Of a stretch of 42,633 nt of DNA, positions 35,950-42,633 are shown piece after piece. The stretch covers positions 2,361,944 through 2,404,576 of the forward strand of contig LR026961.1 in assembly GCA_900498135.1 (NCBI GenBank). Direction: 5' to 3'. The notes under the pieces are model-generated. The model had not been told where the DNA came from. It worked only from the letters and a program-made list of their open reading frames with translations, and made no database searches. Within the stretch, counting starts at the first letter, position 1, and each line of letters opens with the position of its first letter. The position numbers and the translations under genes were made by a program. Origin of the DNA: an uncultured Desulfatiglans sp. GTDB taxonomy: Bacteria; Desulfobacterota; DSM-4660; Desulfatiglandales; Desulfatiglandaceae.

Positions 35950-37362
35950 ATGTATTCGATACCCCCCAGAATCACGATCAGTGCGCTGCGCGGAGGGAGC
36001 GGCAAGACGCTGCTTTCCCTGGGGCTGGCTTCGGCGTGGGAGGCGCGGGGGTTGTCGGTCGCGCCCTTCAAGAAGGGCCCGGATTTCATCGATGCCGGAT
36101 GGATGTCTTTCGCTGCCGGTCGGCCATGCCGGAATCTGGATCCTTTCTTGATGACGCGGGAGCAGGTCATCCGGTCTTTTGCACTTCATGCGAGCGGGTT
36201 GGATTTCGCCCTGGTAGAGGGGAACAGGGGCCTTTTCGATGGTCTGGATGTGACGGGTTGCTGCAGCACCGCTGAACTGGCCAAATGGCTTCGAAGCCCG
36301 GTCATCCTGGTGGTGGATGTGACCATGAGCACCCGGACCGTCGCCGCTGTCGTCAAGGGCTGTCAGGTCTTCGACCCCGATCTGCGGGTCTGCGGTGTCA
36401 TCTTGAACCGGGTCGCCGGGCCGAGACAGGAAAACCTGATTCGTGAGGCTGTTGCAACCTACTGCGGCATCCCGGTGGTGGGAAGCATTCCCAAACTCGG
36501 GAAAAACCTTTTTCCAGAGAGGCACATGGGCCTGGTTCCTCATCAGGAAAGGGAAGAGGGACGCAGGGCGGTCGCATGGACGAGAGAGGTGGTCGAGACC
36601 CATGTCGATCTGGCGGCCATCGAGGAGATCATGGCCAGGCAAGGCTCCGGGAATCTGCAGGTCCCCGAAGAGGAGGCCGCGACCGAGATTCTGCCTCCTG
36701 CACCGGTCCGCATCGGCTACATCCTCGACCGGTCATTCTGGTTCTATTATCCAGAGAACCTGGAGGTCCTCGAGCGGCTGGGCGCCCGTCTCATCAGGCT
36801 CGATGCCATGGAAGACCCTGCTCTGCCGCCGCTCGACGGCCTTTACATCGGCGGCGGGTTTCCCGAGACACAGGCCGCCGGGCTCGCGGCCAACGCGGGG
36901 TTTCGCACGTCCCTGAGGTCGGCGGTTGAAAAGGGGTTGCCGGTCTATGCCGAGTGTGGCGGGCTCATGTATCTTGGAGAGGCGCTCGAGATTGAACAGG
37001 CGGTCTACCCGATGGTCGGAGCGCTTCCGGTGACGTTCGAACTGATGAAACGGCCGCAGGGGCACGGATATACCGTGCTGCGGGCCGACGCGCCCAACCC
37101 GTTTTTCAGGGAAGATACCGTTATCCGGGGACACGAGTTTCACTATTCGCGGCCTCGGTTGACCCGTCGTCCTGAGGCGCGTTTCGCTTTCAAGGTCGAG
37201 CGAGGCCACGGGATCGACGGGGCGCGGGACGGGCTCTGGGTCAAGAATCTCTTGGGGGTTTACACGCACGTACACGCCGCAGGGGACGATCTCTGGGCCC
37301 GGAGGCTCGTTGAAATGGCTAGGAAATTCAGAGGCACAGATAGGGAATTTTTTCACGAATAG
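35950..37362 (+). CDS. cbiA: Cobyrinate a,c-diamide synthase family protein (DsrN-type)
   Basis: 470 residues of the CbiA/CobB family. An N-terminal ATP-binding P-loop-like segment ALRGGSGKTLLSLG is followed by FKKGPDFIDAGW, and a C-terminal glutamine amidotransferase domain has its nucleophile in YAECGGLMYLG (about 336-346) and a late histidine in GHEFHYSR. CbiA amidates carboxylates of the corrin ring. The copy next to dsrAB is called DsrN and is proposed to convert siroheme to siroamide for DsrAB. It is divergent from dsrA and upstream of dsrC, which supports the DsrN role. The ribosome binding site (GACGCAGG, directly before the ATG) is poor. Confidence 0.95.
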   Translation: MYSIPPRITISALRGGSGKTLLSLGLASAWEARGLSVAPFKKGPDFIDAGWMSFAAGRPCRNLDPFLMTREQVIRSFALHASGLDFALVEGNRGLFDGLDVTGCCSTAELAKWLRSPVILVVDVTMSTRTVAAVVKGCQVFDPDLRVCGVILNRVAGPRQENLIREAVATYCGIPVVGSIPKLGKNLFPERHMGLVPHQEREEGRRAVAWTREVVETHVDLAAIEEIMARQGSGNLQVPEEEAATEILPPAPVRIGYILDRSFWFYYPENLEVLERLGARLIRLDAMEDPALPPLDGLYIGGGFPETQAAGLAANAGFRTSLRSAVEKGLPVYAECGGLMYLGEALEIEQAVYPMVGALPVTFELMKRPQGHGYTVLRADAPNPFFREDTVIRGHEFHYSRPRLTRRPEARFAFKVERGHGIDGARDGLWVKNLLGVYTHVHAAGDDLWARRLVEMARKFRGTDREFFHE

Positions 37363-37374
37363 GCAAAAGAACCG

Positions 37375-37403
37375 TTGACAAGGCTGAAAATTCAAATTAT
37401 ATT
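37375..37403 (+). promoter_or_regulatory. Sigma-70 promoter of dsrC
   Basis: TTGACA (37375-37380), exactly 17 bases, TATATT (37398-37403), in AT-rich DNA directly after the cbiA stop. It gives dsrC its own strong promoter, consistent with DsrC being far more abundant than its neighbours. Confidence 0.78.
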
Positions 37404-37478
37404 TTTTCACTTAGATTTGAAACATACGCTCAAATCGGTTCAAACGGGGACAATATCACTAGAAGGAGGTTCGTTGTT

Positions 37479-37796
37479 ATGCCCACGGTAGAATTTGAAG
37501 GTAACACCTTCCAGGTCGATGAAGATGGGTTCATCGATGACTTCAATAACTGGAACGAAACTTGGGTGCAATACGTAAAGGGCACGGAAGGGATCGAGGA
37601 ACTGACCGACGAGCACTGGAAGGTCATCAATGTGCTTCAGGAGTACTACAAGAAAAACGGCATCGCTCCGATGGTGCGGATTCTTTCCAAGGTCACGGGC
37701 TACAAGCTGAAATATATCTATGAGCTTTTTCCATCGGGCCCGGGCAAAGGCGCCTGTAAAATGGCCGGTTTGCCCAAACCGACTGGATGCGTTTAA
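37479..37796 (+). CDS. dsrC: DsrC, sulfur-carrying partner of DsrAB
   Basis: 105 residues, full length. The mobile C-terminal arm keeps both redox cysteines, C93 and C104, in GACKMAGLPKPTGCV, and the DsrC core WNETWVQYVKGTEGI is intact. C104 enters the DsrAB active site and leaves as a trisulfide with C93, which is then reduced by membrane or soluble complexes (DsrMKJOP, possibly Hdr-like enzymes). The arm distinguishes DsrC from TusE, which has one cysteine. ATG 37479 is preceded by AGAAGGAGGT. It has its own promoter and stands alone. Confidence 0.98.
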   Translation: MPTVEFEGNTFQVDEDGFIDDFNNWNETWVQYVKGTEGIEELTDEHWKVINVLQEYYKKNGIAPMVRILSKVTGYKLKYIYELFPSGPGKGACKMAGLPKPTGCV

Positions 37797-37826
37797 CCGC
37801 TTGAGCGGTTCGCCGCGACATTTTTT
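37795..37826 (+). terminator. Terminator candidate after dsrC
   Basis: A perfect 6-bp stem AACCGC/GCGGTT with loop TTGA overlaps the dsrC stop codon (37795-37810), and a T6 run follows at 37821-37826 after ten bases. The gap makes it a weak intrinsic terminator. Confidence 0.45.
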
Positions 37827-37985
37827 CCAGTATCTTCGCATGGCATGGAATGGTGGATGAAGAAGCCGTTCCGTGCCTTTTTGCGTTAAAGGTCAAGGCT
37901 TCAACCTAAGGACCGTCCGATTCTCCGGTGGCGAGGACTCGAATGCGATTCTAGTCCCGGACGGGTGTGGTCGGAGCCACCCGCT

Positions 37986-38813
37986 TCAACGGGGTTTTCT
38001 CAAGAGGCTTTTGTAGAGATCCGGCCGGCGGTTGGGGAGAAAGTACCTCATCCGGTGGGAGCGGATGGCTTGCAGGTGGCTGGCCTTCAGGTCCGCGACG
38101 AGGACCTGCTCCTGCCGGCCGGCGTACTCCGCCACGACATGTCCGTCTGGTCCGAGGATCAGTGCAACGCCGGGGAAGGACAGTCCGCCCACTGTCTTGC
38201 CCACCTGATTGCATGCAACGGCGAAGACGCCGTTGTCGAAAGCCCGTGCCTGGAGGTGCCGCATCCAGCTGTTGCGCTTTTCCTCGGGGGTGCCCCGCGG
38301 GGAGGCATGAGGCATGAAGAGGATCTCCGCGCCTTGGAGCGCCAATGCCGTCGAGATCTCCGGGAAATGGGTTTCGTAGCAGATCTGGATGCCGAACGAG
38401 CTGTTTTTGAAGGAAAAAACCGGAAGTTCGGCCCCGGGATGGTAGGTTGTCTTTTCGGGCGGCGAGAGGTGGGTTTTCCGATACAACCCGAGGATGCCTG
38501 CCGGGGCGATCACCGCCTGGGTGATATAGGGAGATCGCCCCTGGGCTCCCTCGACGAGTCCGGCCAGGATAACTGCCCCGGTGTCTCGAGCGATCGCTGA
38601 AAGCCGCGCAACCGCCTTTTCCCAGTCTTCTCCTTCCAGGGCGGGCACGGGTGGCTTTGCCTTGTATCCGGTTACGGCCAGCTCAGGGAAGCAGATCACG
38701 TCAGCCATATGGGCGGCTGCCTCGCGGGCGAGCCGCTCCATACGATCCAGATTTCGCTCGATGGCCTGCGGAATGGCATGCATGCAAACCGCAGCGACGC
38801 GCAGGTCTTGCAT
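37986..38813 (-). CDS. Carbon-nitrogen hydrolase (nitrilase superfamily amidase)
   Basis: 275 residues. The catalytic triad is present: glutamate in CFPELAVTGY (about 42-51), lysine in YRKTHLSPPEK, and cysteine in QICYETHFPE. Superfamily members hydrolyse amides, nitriles or carbamoyl groups (omega-amidase, N-carbamoylputrescine amidase and others); the substrate is not readable. I use ATG 38813 (MQDLRVAAVCMHAI); the frame continues upstream to 38978 through the edge of a repeat element and that part looks non-coding. It converges with dsrC. Confidence 0.9.
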   Translation of the reverse strand: MQDLRVAAVCMHAIPQAIERNLDRMERLAREAAAHMADVICFPELAVTGYKAKPPVPALEGEDWEKAVARLSAIARDTGAVILAGLVEGAQGRSPYITQAVIAPAGILGLYRKTHLSPPEKTTYHPGAELPVFSFKNSSFGIQICYETHFPEISTALALQGAEILFMPHASPRGTPEEKRNSWMRHLQARAFDNGVFAVACNQVGKTVGGLSFPGVALILGPDGHVVAEYAGRQEQVLVADLKASHLQAIRSHRMRYFLPNRRPDLYKSLLRKPR

Positions 38814-38934
38814 AACCGTAGTCGCCTGCTGAATAAGCCCTGGAAGAAAGGCAGTAAATCTTGTTGGCTGCAGCCCCGCTGAGCATCGGGCGTGGTCAGC
38901 GGATCCCTTGTCAGCGTGTTGAGAAAATCCCTTG

Positions 38935-39070
38935 TGCGCAGGCTGTTGAAAAACGTCCGACTGCTGCGTAAAGCTCATCCCGTGTCACTGCGGCGCACGG
39001 ATAAGTGCGACCTCCAATTCCATGGGATCCCGCAAATCTTGCATCCGGCCGTTTTTCAACAGCCTGCGCA
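38935..39070. repeat. 136-bp element with perfect 21-bp inverted ends
   Basis: TGCGCAGGCTGTTGAAAAACG at the left (38935-38955) is repeated exactly in inverted orientation at the right (39050-39070). The ~94-base middle has no coding capacity. It has the shape of a MITE or a large palindromic intergenic element, between leuB and the nitrilase gene. Confidence 0.75.
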
Positions 39071-39115
39071 ATGATTACAAAGACCCGGTCGAAGGTATCC
39101 GGATCGGGCCGGGCA

Positions 39116-40180
39116 TCAGGCCAGGATATAGCGGGCGACGAGATCGCCTACCTCGGTGGTGGTGTAGCCCATCCGGCCGGCTTCGAGGCTCTTCAGGTCC
39201 TGGGAAAGAACCTTGCGGATGGCTTGAAAGACATCGCCGGCCGCCTTGTCTTCGCCTAGGTATTCCAGAAGCATCTGTGCGGAGCCGATCGCCGCCATGG
39301 GGTTGATCTTGTTCTGCCCCGTGTATTTCGGTGCCGATCCGCCGATCGGTTCGAACATGGCGGATCGGCCCGGGTGGATGTTGCCGCCGGCCGCGATTCC
39401 CAAGCCGCCCTGAATGATGGCCCCGATGTCCGTGATGATATCTCCGAAAAGGTTCCCGGTGACGATCACGTCGAACTGCTCCGGGTTCTTGATCATCCAC
39501 ATGCAGAGGGCATCCACGTGCTGGTACCCTGTACCGATGTCGGGGAAGTCCTTGGCCACGTCCTGGAAGACCCTGAACCACAGGTCGGATTCGTAGATGA
39601 GGACGTTGGTTTTGGCGCAGAGGGTCACGTGTTTGCCTTTGTTCCTCTTGCGGGCATATTCGAAGGCGTAACGGATGCATCGCTCGACCCCTTTGCGGGT
39701 GTTGACCGATTCCTGGATGGCCACTTCGTCCGCCGTACCCTTCTTGAAAAACCCGCCGCCCCCTGCATACATCCCCTCGCTGTTTTCGCGCACCACCACG
39801 AAGTCGATGTCCTCCGGCTGCTTTCCCACGAGCGGGGTGTCCACTCCGGGATGCAGGACGACCGGCCTCAGGTTGATGTAGAGATCGAGTTCGAACCGCA
39901 GTTTGAGCAGGACCTCTCTTTCGAGTATTCCAGGCTTGACGTCGGGGTGTCCGATGGCGCCGAGGAAGATGGCGTCCATCTCGCGAAGTTCATGGATGAC
40001 GCTGTCCGGGAGGAGGGTTCCGTCCCTCAGATAGGCCTCGCCGCCCAGATCGTATCGTTTGAAATCGAAGGTGAGGTCATGCTTCCGCCCCGCCGCTTCG
40101 AGGGCCTTGAGCCCTTCGGCCACGACCTCCGGGCCGGTGCCGTCGCCGGGGATTACGCCGATCGTATAGTGCTTTGACAT
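39116..40180 (-). CDS. leuB: 3-isopropylmalate dehydrogenase (or close beta-decarboxylating dehydrogenase)
   Basis: 354 residues of the isopropylmalate/isocitrate/tartrate dehydrogenase family. It has an IPGDGTGPEVV start, the substrate region RFELDLYINLRPV, the catalytic lysine region TLCAKTNVL, and the metal/NAD motif NLFGDIITDIGAIIQGGLG, followed by FEPIGGSAPKY. It oxidises and decarboxylates 3-isopropylmalate in leucine synthesis. I use ATG 40180 with AAAGGA upstream; the 50 extra residues of the longer frame are not family-like. It is downstream of ilvC on the same strand. Homologs acting on homoisocitrate or tartrate are alternatives, but the ilv context favours LeuB. Confidence 0.9.
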   Translation of the reverse strand: MSKHYTIGVIPGDGTGPEVVAEGLKALEAAGRKHDLTFDFKRYDLGGEAYLRDGTLLPDSVIHELREMDAIFLGAIGHPDVKPGILEREVLLKLRFELDLYINLRPVVLHPGVDTPLVGKQPEDIDFVVVRENSEGMYAGGGGFFKKGTADEVAIQESVNTRKGVERCIRYAFEYARKRNKGKHVTLCAKTNVLIYESDLWFRVFQDVAKDFPDIGTGYQHVDALCMWMIKNPEQFDVIVTGNLFGDIITDIGAIIQGGLGIAAGGNIHPGRSAMFEPIGGSAPKYTGQNKINPMAAIGSAQMLLEYLGEDKAAGDVFQAIRKVLSQDLKSLEAGRMGYTTTEVGDLVARYILA

Positions 40181-40547
40181 GTTATTCCTTTCATAGAGAT
40201 CGAGGCGACCGGTTTGGGGCAGCCCTCGATCGTGCTGCGGACTCTCTGCCGCAAAGGCCCGGATGCCTGACGGGAAGCAATCTCCCCAAGCAATCATGAT
40301 CCGATCCGGGGAATCTGGAATTTTCTTCAAGCGCTGCGCGCGTTCAGTCCCACCCCTTCGGGGCGGGTCCCGGTTTCTTCACGCGCTGCACGTGCTGCTC
40401 CGTCACAGCCCTTCGTAGCGGATCATCATCCTGTTGCGCCGAGACCAAGCGGAATCCTGCGGATGGGGAACTCGAGTCATCCGGAGCGAAGGCGCGCTGG
40501 CTGGTGGAAAGCGGTTCGAAGGGCATTCCCCATTTACGGGATGGGAC
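40181..40547 (-). other. Spacer between ilvC and leuB
   Basis: 367 bases without a gene. It contains a hairpin CCCaCCCC/GGGGcGGG (40349-40367) within CAGTCCC...GGGTCCCGGTTTCTT, which resembles the middle of repeat copy A (6153-6192), so it may be a fragment of the same family. No clear promoter for leuB was seen. Confidence 0.4.
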
Positions 40548-41606
40548 TTACTTGTGGCGCCTGTTTTCGGGCCTGAGGGCACGGACAGCCGCGCCGGCCT
40601 GCCACATTTCAGAGTGGCGCATCTCAGCCAGCTCCTTGTCGAGCTTTTCCTTGTAGTCCGGCGCGCTGTTGGCCTCGAGGACGATGCGGGTCTCCTCGCC
40701 CTCTACGACGCTCTGGTAAAGATCTTCGAAGACGGGCGCCACCGCCTCGCGGAAGCGCTTCCGCCAGTCGAGGGCCCCGCGCTGGGCCGTGGTGCTGCAG
40801 TTGGCGTACATCCAGTCCATTCCGTTTTCCGCCACCAGGCGGATCAGACTCTGGGTCAACTCCTCCACGGTTTCGTTGAAGGCCTCGCTCGGGCTGTGGC
40901 CCTTGCGGCGCAGGATGTCGTACTGGGCCTCCATGACGCCTGCCAGGGCGCCCATGAGGACTCCGCGCTCGCCGACCAGGTCGCTGTGCACCTCCTTTTC
41001 GAAGGTGGTTGGGAAGAGGTATCCCGAACCGATCGCGATGCCGACGGCCTTGGTCCGCTCCTCGGCGTTCCGCGTGGCGTCTTGGAAGACGGCGTAACTC
41101 GAGTTGATGCCGCTGCCCTCGAGAAAATTGGTGCGCACGGTTGTGCCGGACCCCTTTGGCGCGACGAGGATTACGTCGACATCGCCCGGGGGGATGACGC
41201 CGGTTTGCTCCTTATAGACAATGGAAAAACCGTGGGAGAAATACAGGGCGTCGCCCGGGCTGAGGCACTGTTTGATGAGCGGCCAGATGGCCTTCTGTCC
41301 GGCGTCGGAGACGAGCATCATGATGATGGTTCCCTTCCGGGCCGCCTCCTCGATATCGAAGAGGGTCTTCCCTGGCACCCAGCCGTCCTTCACGGCACGG
41401 TCCCAGTCTGCCGGAAATTTGGGGGACTGGCCGACAATCACGTTGAAGCCGTTGTCGCGCAGGTTCATGGACTGCCCTGGGCCTTGCACGCCGTAGCCGA
41501 TGACGGCGATGAGCTCGTTTCTCAAAACCTCACGCGCTTTTTCCAGGGTGAATTCCTCTGCCGTGACGACGTCTTCCATCACGCCGCCGAAATTGATCTG
41601 TGTCAT
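40548..41606 (-). CDS. ilvC: Ketol-acid reductoisomerase
   Basis: 352 residues. It has the NADP loop VIGYGVQGPGQSMNLRD (about 35-51), the metal-binding acidic residues in the C-terminal knotted domain (DLVGERGVLMG, then EAFNETVEELTQ) and FSHGFSIVY. It converts acetolactate to dihydroxyisovalerate, and acetohydroxybutyrate likewise, in valine and isoleucine synthesis. The GVQGPGQ loop differs from the common GYGSQGHA and belongs to a variant seen in some other bacteria. ATG 41606 is preceded by AAAGGAGAC; it follows ilvN by 12 bases. Confidence 0.97.
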   Translation of the reverse strand: MTQINFGGVMEDVVTAEEFTLEKAREVLRNELIAVIGYGVQGPGQSMNLRDNGFNVIVGQSPKFPADWDRAVKDGWVPGKTLFDIEEAARKGTIIMMLVSDAGQKAIWPLIKQCLSPGDALYFSHGFSIVYKEQTGVIPPGDVDVILVAPKGSGTTVRTNFLEGSGINSSYAVFQDATRNAEERTKAVGIAIGSGYLFPTTFEKEVHSDLVGERGVLMGALAGVMEAQYDILRRKGHSPSEAFNETVEELTQSLIRLVAENGMDWMYANCSTTAQRGALDWRKRFREAVAPVFEDLYQSVVEGEETRIVLEANSAPDYKEKLDKELAEMRHSEMWQAGAAVRALRPENRRHK

Positions 41607-41618
41607 TGAACGTCTCCT

Positions 41619-42116
41619 TTATTGTTTTTCGCGCGGGAGGGCGATCAGGCCGGTCCGCGCGATTTCCTTGATGCCCATTGGTTCCAGAAGATCCAGAAAG
41701 GCCTTGATCTTCCCCTGATCGCCGGTAACTTCCACCATATAATAATCGGTTCCCACATCGACCACGCGGCTGCGGAAGATATCGACCAGGCGCAGGATCT
41801 CTGCCCGGTATTCCGGTTTGGCCCGGATCTTCAGGAGGACCAGTTCGCGCTCCACGTGGCTGACGCCTGTGAAATCGAACACTTTCAGCACGTTGATGAG
41901 CTTGTTGAGCTGCTTCTTGATCTGTTCCACAATGCTCATGTCGCCGGTGGTCACCAGGGTGACGCGGGAGATGTTCGGGTCGGTCGTCTCGGCGACGCAG
42001 AGGCTTTCGATGTTGAATCCCCGCCCGCTGAAAAGCCCGGCGATGCGGGAAAGAACCCCTGGCTGGTTTTCGACCATCAGCGAAAGGATGTGGTTTTCTC
42101 GATGTTCATCATCCAT
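41619..42116 (-). CDS. ilvN: Acetolactate synthase small (regulatory) subunit
   Basis: 165 residues, typical of the IlvN/IlvH type. An N-terminal ACT domain is clear: HILSLMVENQPGVLSRIAGL, FSGRGFNIESLCVAET and SRVTLVTTGD. A second ACT-like half runs from about 85 (LVLLKIRA). It activates the catalytic subunit and mediates valine feedback. ATG 42116 is chosen from GGAGAAAT upstream; the longer frame to 42284 runs into non-coding sequence. It sits between ilvB and ilvC in the usual order. Confidence 0.96.
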   Translation of the reverse strand: MDDEHRENHILSLMVENQPGVLSRIAGLFSGRGFNIESLCVAETTDPNISRVTLVTTGDMSIVEQIKKQLNKLINVLKVFDFTGVSHVERELVLLKIRAKPEYRAEILRLVDIFRSRVVDVGTDYYMVEVTGDQGKIKAFLDLLEPMGIKEIARTGLIALPREKQ

Positions 42117-42240
42117 CGGTATTTCTCCAGGTTGAGTGAGGTTGGGATTCCTCGGGATCCGCCCGGTCTTGGCCTCGCAGAGCGCGTTGGCGCAGGCCGG
42201 ACCATTCTGCGTCCGGGGATGTTTATCCAGTAAGGACAGG

Positions 42241-42276
42241 CTTCCAATCCAGACAGGGGCCTTTTCCGCCGAAAAG
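42241..42276 (-). repeat. Dispersed intergenic repeat, copy F (inverted fragment)
   Basis: Plus-strand CTTCCAATCC, GGGGCCTTTTCCGCCGA matches copy D (GTTCCAATCC, GGGTCTTTTTTGCCGA). It lies in the 178-base gap between ilvB and ilvN. A short and degenerate copy. Confidence 0.45.
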
Positions 42277-42294
42277 CCTCTCAAGGAAAGGAAG

Positions 42295-42633
42295 CTAGAC
42301 CAGCAACATGTCGGTGATCGGGGCGCCTGCAGGCACCATCGGGTACACCTTTTCCTCCCGCTCCACCACGAATTCCATGATGACCGTTTTTGGCAGGGCG
42401 AGCCCCTGCTTGAGGGTCTCCTCGACCTCTTCGGGTTTGGTGGCGCGCAGGCCGACCGCCCCGTAAGCCTCTGCCAGCTTGACGAAGTCCGGGGCGTGCT
42501 CCATTCCCGTGCAGGCGTAACAGCGGTTGTAAAACAGCTCCTGCCATTGCCGAACCATGCCGAGGTACTGGTTGTTCAGGATGATGATCTTGACCGGCAG
42601 CCCATACTGCACGGCGGTGGCCATCTCCTGGAT
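42295..42633 (-). CDS. ilvB: Acetolactate synthase large subunit, C-terminal part
   Basis: The last ~112 residues of a ThDP-dependent acetolactate synthase; the 5' end lies beyond the window. LPVKIIILNNQYLGMVRQWQ (edge of the ThDP/metal site), then PDFVKLAEAYGA, then VVEREEKVYPMVPAGAPITDML, are characteristic of IlvB. It condenses two pyruvates, or pyruvate and 2-ketobutyrate, first step of branched-chain amino-acid synthesis. It heads the visible ilvB-ilvN-ilvC-leuB run on the minus strand. Confidence 0.96.
   Translation of the reverse strand: MQEMATAVQYGLPVKIIILNNQYLGMVRQWQELFYNRCYACTGMEHAPDFVKLAEAYGAVGLRATKPEEVEETLKQGLALPKTVIMEFVVEREEKVYPMVPAGAPITDMLLV

Noticed and set aside
35773..36642. 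289-codon minus-strand open frame upstream of dsrA
   Set aside because: Shadow of cbiA on the plus strand; it has no recognisable motif.

Overview
The window looks like a chromosomal segment of a dissimilatory sulfate-reducing Desulfobacterota (deltaproteobacterium). The reasons are dsrA, dsrB and dsrD in that order, a divergent cbiA (dsrN), dsrC next to them, a heterodisulfide-reductase-like (Hdr) gene cluster with a flavin oxidoreductase (Flox) module, and two in-frame UGA codons exactly where relatives have cysteine, so the organism should make selenoproteins. The DNA is GC-rich with a few AT-rich promoter regions. I see no tRNA, rRNA, CRISPR array, prophage or intact insertion sequence.

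Layout. 1-1.9 kb: two tandem glycine-cleavage H-like proteins that keep the fold but lack the lipoyl lysine and carry an N-terminal cysteine motif. 1.9-5.9 kb (minus strand): a soluble sensor kinase with an N-terminal Rossmann-like domain, an NtrC-type sigma-54 activator, and an archaemetzincin-type zinc protease overlapping the activator's stop. 6.5-15.0 kb (plus): a 1478-residue HdrA-GltD-HdrA fusion with selenocysteine at codon 60, a selenocysteine MvhD/FloxD, two Fe-S proteins and a FAD/NAD(P)-binding FloxA-like subunit. 15.4-22.3 kb (plus): a small unknown, CDP-alcohol phosphatidyltransferase, Nudix hydrolase, large AsmA-like protein and fused acetyl-CoA carboxyltransferase alpha-beta. 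22.3-23.6 kb (minus): malate dehydrogenase and a small unknown. 23.7-24.1 kb: an IS110-type remnant. 24.6-26.8 kb: pyrR, an unknown and yjbQ. 26.9-32.3 kb: ATP-grasp, FmdB-type zinc ribbon, three unknown or HEAT-type genes, a YkgJ cysteine-cluster protein and a TPR protein. 32.5-37.8 kb: the dsr region. 38-42.6 kb (minus): ilvB (partial), ilvN, ilvC, leuB and a nitrilase-family amidase.

How it fits together. DsrAB reduces sulfite and loads sulfur on DsrC, and cbiA/DsrN is proposed to amidate siroheme for DsrAB. The Hdr/Flox cluster is the kind of soluble complex thought to couple NAD(P)H, ferredoxin and a thiol/disulfide carrier such as DsrC by flavin-based electron bifurcation; here hdrB and hdrC are absent from the cluster and a GltD-type NADPH dehydrogenase domain is built into HdrA. 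The ilv/leu genes form a branched-chain amino-acid cluster.

Between genes a degenerate dispersed repeat recurs at least six times, always outside coding sequence, and a separate 136-bp element with perfect 21-bp inverted ends lies between leuB and the nitrilase gene. The dsrA leader is long and holds a terminator-like hairpin downstream of a good sigma-70 promoter. All functions are read from motifs by eye; no database search was possible.
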